DNA of 64,000 nt from Solen grandis. Taxonomy: Eukaryota > Mollusca > Bivalvia > Adapedonta > Solenidae. How positions within the stretch are numbered: position 1 is the first letter of the stretch; every line of letters starts with the position of its first letter. The translations under genes were made by a program, and so were the position numbers. Under the pieces are notes generated by a model. The model did no database searches, was not told the origin of the DNA, and was given only the letters and a program-made list of their open reading frames with translations. Shown here piece after piece: positions 1 to 10,800 of the stretch. The stretch lies in contig CM037783.1 in NCBI GenBank assembly GCA_021229015.1, positions 51,903,154 to 51,967,153 of the forward strand, in the 5' to 3' direction.

Positions 1-1222
1 CTCCTAGATCTTACACTAATGTCCATATACTCTCCATAAAATATTTTTTAGATTTAGAGCTATTAGGGGCCTAAGAAAACACAATAATCGTAATATGACC
101 TAGACCTTTGCGTCCTTTTTTAAATCTTTAAATTACAAGGCCTTTTGAAACATAATACCTGTGAAAAACTCATGAAAACTGAACAAAAATAAAGTCAGGA
201 GCGACAAAAGCCCGAAAATGTCATGTTTTTGATTTTTTTCCCCCAAAATATCAGTGAAGTTTGACCGCTTCTGGAGTATCATGCATCTCCTGAAATCCCC
301 ACCCTCAACCTCAACACATACAACCTCTTTTAGCGCAAATATTTTCAATTACTCGATACTCAGATACCATTATATTCTATTGGGCAGTCAACAAGGAACA
401 GAATGCTGAAACCCGCATTTGAATCAGACTTAAAATTTTTGAGTAATAAGCAAATGTGTGATTCCAAGCAAAGCGCCCCCTATCGGCATAGGTCGAATTA
501 AAACTGAAAACAAAAAATACCATTGGGACAGGTTCAGATACATGTGATTGCATATCTAAAATTTCATAACTGTACCTTTCGTCATCTGGCCGTAATCGAC
601 TGCAGAAAAAAAATGGACGGAAGAAGAAAAATAATAAAAACTACAGGTACTAAAAAAAATAAACAGAAGAAAAACTTAGGTTTTTGCACTGTGAGGTGGG
701 ACCCACCCAAAAAATATAACAATTGGTTTTCGCACCTAATACCCTTATTTCACAGGGAAATCAAGATTCACTCGAAGCTGAATTAAATATAAAACATATG
801 TTTCGACATCACGTAAATTATGTCCTTGAACAGAATTCTAAGAAAAAATATGGCACATTGTCCCTACCGTGTACATGCAGGTCTCTACAATGCTTGGTTC
901 AGTATCCAAGGTTTTGCAATGCTTTGCAACCCAGTTCTTGATGATCTGCATGTGTCTTTCATGGTCGACCTTATCTCGACAGTCGGGATCGGTCGGCGGG
1001 CCCGTGTGTAAACACAGCTAAAATAATGTATGTGATAAACCTAAAAATCCTCTTTACACTTGAAATATGTCGACATACGTGATATATACCGAAATAAAAA
1101 TGTATACAAATGTGACGGCACATTTATTAAGAACATACCGACCCATTTGGATATAATGAGTGGTATTCGAAAATAACATAATAATATCTTACTCAAATTC
1201 AAATTAATCATAAAATGTAACT
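1..1222. other. PIPOX intron 5, no feature seen
   Basis: AT-rich sequence with no convincing open frame and no match to the missing PIPOX C-terminus on the minus strand. Short ORFs here have no splice context. Confidence 0.5.
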
Positions 1223-1624
1223 GTAGTTTCGGAATAAACAGTGAAAACTACCTGTTGTATATTGACAGAGGAAACGGCACTCGTAGATTACGGAATTAAT
1301 AGTGAAAACTACCTGTTGTATATTGACAGAGGAAACGGCAATGGTAGTTTACGGAATAAACAGTTATCTGTTGTATATTGAGAGGAGAAAAGACATTCGT
1401 AGTTACGAAATTAGTAGTGAAAACTATCTGTTGTATACTGGGAGAGGAAAAGGCAGTGTAGTTTATGGAATTAACAGTGAAAACTATCTGTTATATAGGT
1501 AATCGTAGTTTACGGAATTAATAGTGAAAACTATGTGTTGTATATTATGAGGGGAAAAAGGCAATCGTAGTTTACGGAATTAATAGTGAAAACTATATGT
1601 TGTTTATTGAGAGAGAAAAAGGCA
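1223..1624. repeat. Minisatellite, about seven units of 55-62 bp
   Basis: Unit contains GTAGTTTACGGAATTAATAG, then TGAAAACTATCTGTTGTATA and AGAGGGGAAAAGGCAATC. Units differ by point changes and one or two internal deletions. It lies in PIPOX intron 5 and stops about 14 bases from the exon 5 donor. Confidence 0.85.
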
Positions 1625-1637
1625 CAAAACCTATGAC

Positions 1638-1826
1638 CTCCCTGTGGAGGGGCGGGCTATCTACTTGGATGCCTTGATGTACCTTGACGAGACCAGGGTA
1701 CTCGAGTGATGGCAGGCTGTATATCTCGGCCTCCTCGCTGCCGGAATTAACGAATGTCGGCATCTTGTCGGCAGCAAACTGGCCCGGAATCTTCTCTTTC
1801 CAGTAACATGCCAGTGTTTTGATAGG
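1638..1826 (-). CDS. PIPOX: PIPOX exon 5, last exon in window
   Basis: The acceptor is CTATCATTCAG. It is 63 codons beginning [17 protein letters not shown] and ending PPLHRE. The donor is uncertain: GAG|GTCATA keeps phase 0, but ATAG|GTTTTG seven bases further (exon end 1631) is also possible. A minisatellite begins within about 15 bases of the donor on the intron side. Confidence 0.8.
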
Positions 1827-4800
1827 CTGAATGATAGAAAGAAACACGATAGCCAGCTTTTTTTCCATATGTAGGCCCATAGAAGGGGTTCCAAGGGGTG
1901 GTTGTCCTTTGGTAATGGAAAGGAAGCCGGGAACAAACAGGGATTAAAGTGAAAATAAGCAATCAAAACAAACCGTTAAATAGAACCATATTAAACTATG
2001 AATTTTGATTCGATGCAAGTTTAACTAAACACAGTATGCACACTGCAAATTATGCATAAGGCTTGAACCCCTCCCTTTCCAATTTTTTTCACATTTTTTT
2101 TTTGACTTCTGAAAATGTCATTTTCTTGACCAACTTGTTGGCCCGGGCCTACTGGGCCTAATAGTAGCTATGCCACTGTATAATTGCATAATTATGGAAA
2201 TGACCATATGCTATACCGTTTGGTAATGAAATCCTGATATTTTTAAGTACCTCAACATGTCAAGAATAGTCGAGAGTCATCTCCTTTCAGTGACTTTACA
2301 TTTCTTTTTACCAGGTATAATATCGAGGGGTGACCGCGAAACTACGGTATTCTCAATGCATATAGAAATAGACGGGTGGAACAGTTTCGTTGTCAGCCTT
2401 CAATGTATGTCCCGTAAAAGGACCAATTTCCAATGAGAACAAGCCACCCTGCCTTAGACCTTGGGGTCAAGGTCATTTGAATGCCAAGGTCACCTTGCGG
2501 GTAGAGCTCATCCAGATACATGCACCTTTGAAGTTTGAAGGCTGTATGTGGAAAGACTTCCAAGTTAGGGTCAAGGTTAAAGTTTTGTGACAAACAGACA
2601 GAGAGACGGACCAAAAACAATAGCCCGATCTATAGATCCGGGTGCATTAAAAAGGGTCAACTGACAAAAAAGTGTCTACATCTTCATAAAATAACGATAT
2701 AGAATCATAATGGTACTCTTATACATGAACGTCCCGTGCCTCACCCTTTGCACGGTGCTTATCAAATAAACATGTCTTTGAAGTAACGGTTACCTTGGAG
2801 TCACGGTTAGCTTGGAGTAACTGTCACCTTGCAGTTACGGTTACTTTGCAGTAACAATCACCTTGGAGTAAAGGTCACCTTGCCTGATAACAACTTTCAC
2901 AAAACAAATATCCCCGATATCTTTGTTTCAAAAAATATTATCAATAGCAACGGTCAACGGTCGATAGAATCATGTCCCATTTTGACCTTCTTCTGACTTA
3001 CATGCTATCCAATAGCTACACTGTGAGAATAGATAATTACACAATCGAACAGTCAACACTTGGGTTTGTTTCTTTTAAGCATTTGATCTAGTCATGAATG
3101 AGGAAGGCGATGCCTAAAATTCTATGCCCCTCCAACTCCATTGGGGGCATATAGGTTTTCGGTCTGTGCGTCCGTTAGTCAGTCCGTCCACCCGTCCGTC
3201 ACACCTCAGGTATAACTTTGCCATTAAGGTCTTTTTTTCTATGGATGACTTCGCATCTTGATGAAACTAGGTACACATGTACATCTTGATATGATCTATT
3301 AAATATGAATGCGAATTCATGCTGTGACCTATATTTCACGGTTTGGGTGAACATGCTGATATTGATTGTTCTTCCTAGGTTTACCTTTGCATTTAAGCTT
3401 TTTTTCTATGAGGATGACTTCACATCTTTATGAAACTAGGTACACATTTGCATCACGATATGATCTATTTAATATTTATGAAAATGTATTGCTGTGATCA
3501 TTATTTCATGATTGGATGAACATGGTAAAATTGATTGTTCTGCATTTGTTTTTTTAACTTTTTTTCTATGAAGATGACTTTACATCTTCCTGAAAAATGA
3601 CATACATGTACATCATTTTCTGGTAGTATTTTTTTTAATTTTATGGCTGTGACTTGGTAAAATTGGTTATTCTGCTACAGGTTTACCTCTGTGTTTAAGC
3701 TACTTTTTCTGTAAATGTAACTTCACATCATCATGAAACGTTGTACAAATGTACATCATTATATAAACTTTAAAAAATACATGCAAATTATTGGTTTTGG
3801 CCATATCCTGGCGAGGCATTAGTATCTCACAGACATTTTTTTTTCTGTTATACTTAAAACTAGAAAAGTCAGCGATAAAGTCACTAGAGATAATGATACG
3901 TGTAGTTTAGCAACAGCAGTACCTTGGTCCATACATGTATTTGGGCCATTTCCTGAGATACAAATTCGTGCCTTTCCTTCCTTCATACCTAGCAGTTTAT
4001 CATATCAGTCGTGCTTTTTACCTGTAGTGGAGCATTCACGCCAAGTTTTGGCAGAAATTTGGCCGCCCAGGCGCCGAGAGCCAGAACGACACTATGGGCC
4101 CTGTAGGACTGTTTATTGGTGCTCACTGTAACTGTACTACCGGGTACCAGATCAACCACTGGTTCCCCGTCCCGAATTGTTCCGCCATATTTCACAAATT
4201 GAGACTGAAAGGATTAACGGGGATTTCGGAGAAACCAATCATGATGGGAATGTGAAATTATTAGCGCTTAATTAATATGCTTATTAATTAAATGTCACCA
4301 TGTGTTTCTTCATCTTAAGTCATTAACTTAAATACTTAAATATTGGGTTTATATATTCTAGTTTAAACAGGTGTTGTTGTTGTTGTTGTTTGTTTGTTTT
4401 GTTTGTTTTTTTAATTAATTAGATATATTATAATTTACAGAAACGATGAAATAGTTTCAACAATAAATGTGTATGTAAAATAATTCATTTACAAAATTAT
4501 AATGTTTACTTAGTTTTAAACAGAAAGGCATCTGCTAATGTTTTAATTAACAATTAAGATGCAGCAGAAAATATAGCAAATAAATACTTCTAAATAGATA
4601 TTCAGAAAATCCATGAGGAAAAAAACGTCTTTTACCTGAAAAGTCTGCAGGTATTTATCTGCCCTTAAAACACCTCCACTGTGATCGAGAATGAACACGA
4701 AGTCGTCGGGGATCGATAATTGCGGGTAACGCTGGCGTCCTGTGCGCGTGTCTAATTTCTCGTGTGGCACACTATGGCGAACTAGGGATGACATGGTCTC

Positions 4801-7800
4801 GTTCACAAATGCATCGTCTTTTGGTCCAAAAACTAAACATCCGCAATTTCTAAAATGAACAAAGTTACCTAAACATGTATGACCTTTAATTAGATATAGA
4901 ATCTATATTGTTATCAGTAATGGTATTAGATCGCGTAACTTCGCCTATATCTCCGGAACAATATTGCCCAAGAACTGTCATTTGATGCAATTCAATTGAG
5001 CGCGAAAATAAAGTTTACAAACAGAGAGACTTTGGCAGTGACTCTTAACACACCACATGTGACTGCAAGTACAGTCAACTCTCGATACAACAGCAGTGTT
5101 TTTAAATCACGTTTTTGCCAATGTATCGAGTTGCCGGATTAACGTGCGAATCCTTTCGGCATATCCCACCGTACCCCACCCACTAAAATCGGTAAAACCA
5201 AGTTTCATTTACATGTAGACGCTAACTGACCTTTTGTTATGCAATGTAATACTAAATTCACATTTTGTATTTGGGATTTACCTGTTTAATTGTACGTGTT
5301 TTTTATTATTTATTTATTATCATACTATATGTATTCCACTATGTAGACGTTACATGTGTATACAACTTCCATAATGTCGTCTTATAACATCAGGGGGGAT
5401 TTCCGCGTTGGTAACCGGCAAGCTCGTGTATTTAACGAGGAGATGGCCGCTGGTGACGTCAAAGTGTCGGTGAGTGGTGTCCTTAATCATTCGGTACCTG
5501 ACTGTTCTGATTTTACTTTGATATAGAGGATAATTGTTGGTTTCAGTGGAATATCATTTTTAATATATCGAGTGAGGAGAACAATCAGTATATTCACGAG
5601 TGGCGCTGCCATGAGTGAAAATATTGATTTTCCTCCCCACGAGATGAATTAAAAATAATATTCCACTGTAACTTACATTTTTTTTTCTTTTTATTTATAA
5701 TATACACATTTTTAATGAGTACATCATCAATTTTACCCTATAGAGAGCCCCAAATTCCCAAAGTCGCATAAAACGATTTTTGGTCTAAAAAATAGTCCTA
5801 TAATTGAACACAAAGAAAGCTTGTAATCAACATTCGAACCTTTCAGGTATTTTTGAAGAGTTTTATTTCAACGTAGAAATCAATACTGAAATGGCTTGAA
5901 AATATACGATTACATGTATGTCTTTTAGTGGTCCCATTACAAAAAAAAGTGAACATTATAAAATTGGTAATGTTCACTGTTTGAAAGAGTAAAATTACCA
6001 TTTTTAATTCACTGATATTTTCCTATTATCCACTGAAAAGCATCAAATAAATCCTATATATCATTCAATACAGTAATTGTTCCGCAAATAATTTCTGGAA
6101 ACTAGAGTATTTTCTCCTACTCCAAAATAAATTCAAGACCAGAATGATTCCTATTTCTCTAATATAAGGGACGAAATGTATTTACACCTTGGTTAAATTA
6201 CAATGATAGGTATGGTATTAAGTGTTTTGAGGGTTGGTTTTTGCCATTGTTTAATCAAATAAACATTCGTAAAGAACCCCGATCCATAACATTGTCGGAT
6301 AACCCACGCCTGCTGACGACACTTTTCTCCATACATGAGAGTAACGGGCCGTATTGTCCGTCATAATTTAAAGCAACTCATTCACAGATAGACTCAGAAT
6401 TTCAGTTTTGACTATATGTGTACATAACGTTTATCAATACCCTTTTACAGACGCATGGTTACCCAATGCAACCATCCGTGAGTGTAAAAAAGATGCTTTC
6501 CCCATCACAGGCAATACCGTCGCAGAAGGTATTGAAACTATATTTATAATTAAAAAACCTATATTTAGATTTTCTATTTTTATTTCCCGTCACTTGGCTG
6601 ACCACATTCACTTTTTTGCGCATGTGCTAACTTCTTATGCTTAGCTTACGCAATGTGACCGTACCGCAAGCACCTGCTTTGGAAATACCGTATTCTATAT
6701 TTAACAGATTTCGCTTAAGTTGCGTTTTCTAAAATAGCGTTTTTTTCCCGTGAAATGTGACCTACATTATCAAGAAACAAAGACTTCACCAACACTGACG
6801 AAGAAGAGAAAGATTTTTTGATTTCCATTCATCTGTGAACGAGATGCTTTAATGTATTGATGGCAATCAGCGAGATAAACAGAAATGAAAATAATATCAA
6901 AGTGACAAAGTTACGCACACAAACAATTGCTGTCCAGTCTCGGCCTGGAGTTCGTCCGTCAGTGCGTATGCCTCGTTCATCATGAGAGTGTAGAAGTCCT
7001 TGTCCCCATACGCCTTCCGTGTAATCCGGGACTGACCGTGGGAGCTGCCCCGACTGTGGGGCAACGGAAACTGGGATTGGAAAAGTCGTTATTAAGGGAC
7101 ATCCACCTTAGTAGCCATATAAAATGGTAATTTATTAATTAATTGAAATAATCATGAAAAGAAAAACATTTCACCGAGAGTTTTTTCTTCCCAAGGGGTA
7201 GGTAATCCATATTTTAGTAAACATTAAAGCAGATCATTCACAGAAGATCATTGACTAGAAATTTAATATGTAACTAAATGTGTGTATTTCGTTTATCAAT
7301 AATGATCTACAGACGCATGGTCACCCAGTCCAACTATCCGTGATCATAAAATAATGTGGTTTCCCAAGCACAGGACTTGAAAAAAATGAAACTACATTTT
7401 GAATTATTCAACTAAATTTACCGGTAGATTTTCTATTTTCATTTGCCGTCACTCTGCAGAAAACATTCACTTATTGCGCGCATGCGCTAACTTTACAGTC
7501 TGAATTTATGAAATCGCTATCCTGAGCTGGTGAAGACCGTGTCACATTGTACCGCAAGCATCTGCTTCGGGATGTCGTCGCAAAGTTGCGTTTAAGAAAA
7601 CAGCGTGTTCTTGTGCAGTATGACCTACACTTCTCGATTTTATTTGTCAGGATACTAAGGCCTTATCAAATCTAAGGAAGGCGTTTTTTTTCCCCACCAA
7701 TCATATGTGAACGAGCTGCTTTAAAACCTACGGAACTATACAATTTCTTTACACAAGTACATGAAAAGATGAATTTAAACCTCAAGAAAAGCTCATGGTA

Positions 7801-10800
7801 GAAAGTTTCTATAATATGATCATGTTTCAAATTTCAAAAAGAAGTCAAAACTTCACCGTGTAAAAATGGAGATAATCACTGTGCACATGTATTAGTTTTT
7901 CAAGGGAGATAATCAGGAGGAACTCTTCAGTCACTACACATGTATATCTTGTCAGTTTGTAGTGTGGTTTTACATAGTTTAACACCTTTAAACTTACAGT
8001 AATGATTGCACGTTTTTTGTAGATGGTGGAAAACCCTAAACAACCATGCGCAATATACACACTCACACACCCTCACATTTTTTCTAGGGTGTATATTTCT
8101 TTTTCAAAGGCTATCGGAACCATTTTCAAAATTTTGCTACATGTATGTGTGCGTGCGTGTGACGTGTGGTCGGGGCGTCGCCTTAGGGTTAGGTATAATT
8201 ACGAAGCTACATTTTGTGTTAATAGCACGAAGTTACACTACCTATGTAATTCAGATCTCTGGTTATCGCCGGCCCAGGGCGTCGATATTATACTATCGAG
8301 CAAAAAGCAACTTTTTACTACCGCACCGTTGACGTAATAGAGAAAGCAGGTTCCTTCTCAGTCGGTCGCAGAAAGATAAACAGTACAGATTATGCCGGGA
8401 AAAAGCTCTGAGAAAAATGCTTTGAACACTGGGAAATCTGGACTGGTTTATAGGCTACCGGAAGTACATGTTGCTAGACTTGCAGTCGCATAATTGGGCA
8501 GATTCGATTGGAGTACGCCGCCTTGTTCCATACATTCCCTATCCCACTTCTAAATTGTGTGCAGCATATAATTATCAAATTCTCAACGACAAGGAGTAGC
8601 TTCAAGCACGTTCTTCAAGAAAACTATGCATAAATTCTGTTCGAAACAAGAGTACAGCTAGATGCATAAAAGGGACATATCAAAATTATGTCGCTTATAT
8701 CCACTTGTTAAGTGATCAAGTGATTATGATGTACTGGTTTAAGAGTTAGTTTCACTATTTCACATGAATGGTACTTATTTTAATATAAACGCTTTGATAA
8801 CAACTCTTCTCCAACTTCAGGTACTTCGACATATAATTTCCCTTTGTGTCACAGTGTAACTTCCTGTTCACTTGGCTAACGGCGATTTTTAGCATTTTTT
8901 GAAATGCTAATATTTGTGTAATGTTTTCTATCAAATTTGTTTACCATTGCAGTACGACTTCCCTGGTAAAACTGTGTTGTGACAGGCGGGAACAACATAG
9001 CGTTCGAGGATACATACGTATTATTTATTCGAATTTATCAACGCTACTTTTAATAAATACTTAATACTTGGGCTAGGGTAAGAAACCTTGTCGTGTACTC
9101 GTCCTGATTCGTCACGATGTTGAGTCAGGCGCAGTCGCGACAATAGTGTTTTTTTAGATGCAGTCACGACAATAGTGTTTTTACAGGTGCAGTCGCGACA
9201 ATAGTGTTTTTACAGGTGCAGTCGCGACAATAGTGTTTTTTAGGTGCAGTCGCGACAATAGTGTTTTTACAGGTGAAGTCGCGACCGCGCCCTCATGAAG
9301 GAAGACATTGCGAAAATACGAAATAAGACGCCAAGTTTTTCATATAAGGTGTCGTATTAGGGCCACTTTGAACATCGCTCTTCCAAATAGCGAGAATATT
9401 ATAAATATATAGGCCCGAACTGAACACCGTACCCATGTTTAATGGAGCGTGACAAGTCCAGGTACATGTCCTATGTTTAAATAATTGCTATAAGTGTATT
9501 AATGTTTTATGAAAGTACTGGTTTTAGGAATTCTCTGAGTAAACGCGTTTATATCTGATCAAAGGTCATGTTCTACAAATTTAAAGCATCAAAATATACA
9601 GCTTATCACAGTCAATATTATTTTTAGATAAATTCACAGTTAATGTAAAAAAAATAATAATCATAATCAGCATTGATTTAAAGCATCAAAATATACAGCT
9701 TATCACATTTTCCTCATATAATCACCAGATTAAGAAAATCTACCAATAGGAACATCACGTATCATCTTTGAAAATATCTCTACATAAATAATTATCATTA
9801 TTCATCTTTATACTAATCATCTTTTTAATGGGTCACTGTCAACCCAAAGCAAAGGTACCCGGTACGTTGCTTCCCATTAAAAAAATCAATGATATATATA
9901 TTAGGGCATTGATTTTTTTAATGGGCAGCAACCTTTGACCCAAAGTGGGTGGGAGTTGTGAAAACATAAGTTATTTTTATTTTTTACAGTTAATCATGTT
10001 TTTTTTCCTCAATAATACTCAGTATACAATTTAATTTCATATAAGAGAATACAGTTTGCAAAATACTTTCAGATTTGGCCTCACATTCAAAGATAATATT
10101 ACTTGTCACATCATCTTGCATGCACTCATCAACACTGTTTGCTGTCTTGGCTGAAAAACAAACACACTACTACATAGTCCATTTTATATTTTAACTATGT
10201 TTTAAGAAATAATGAAAATTCAATGACCTATTCAAGAGAAGGAATGCATTTTTCCAAATGTCCCCAAAAAGTCAATAACATGTGTAAAAGAAAGGAGGTA
10301 TGGTGAGCAAAAAGTGCCACAATACACAAACCGGCGAAATATATGGATTGTACAGCAACCTTTACGTAACTATTTCTGTATTGAATTAAGATAAATATGA
10401 AATTAAAAGTAGCATAATAAGGCTTGAAAATATTTAAAAAAAATATGCTGAAAACATATTTAGTAGATATTATTATTTCACTTTAGGCGAGATTAATTAT
10501 ATCATCTTACTTTTACAAGTACCGTGGCAGACTTGACACTGCTGTTATAAGCAATTTAAGATTCCATTCTTAATTACAACTCAATAATGAACATACTATA
10601 CTTTAGGAATCGGTTTATTTTCATTTGAAAATGGCGAGGGGTGTCGAATAATGAACTTTCACAACATAACGAAATTCATCGTTACTATTGCAAAAAAAAA
10701 AGATAATACTTCTAAAAATGTCAGAAGTTAAATATATAAATGTGCCTATTTTCAAATATAGCAGCGCTGACCTACCGGAAACAGTAACATCGACAAAGTT

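Noticed and set aside
8006..8337. Two overlapping ORFs of about 105 residues
   Set aside because: No splice sites in phase with PIPOX, no domain, and composition like the intron around them.
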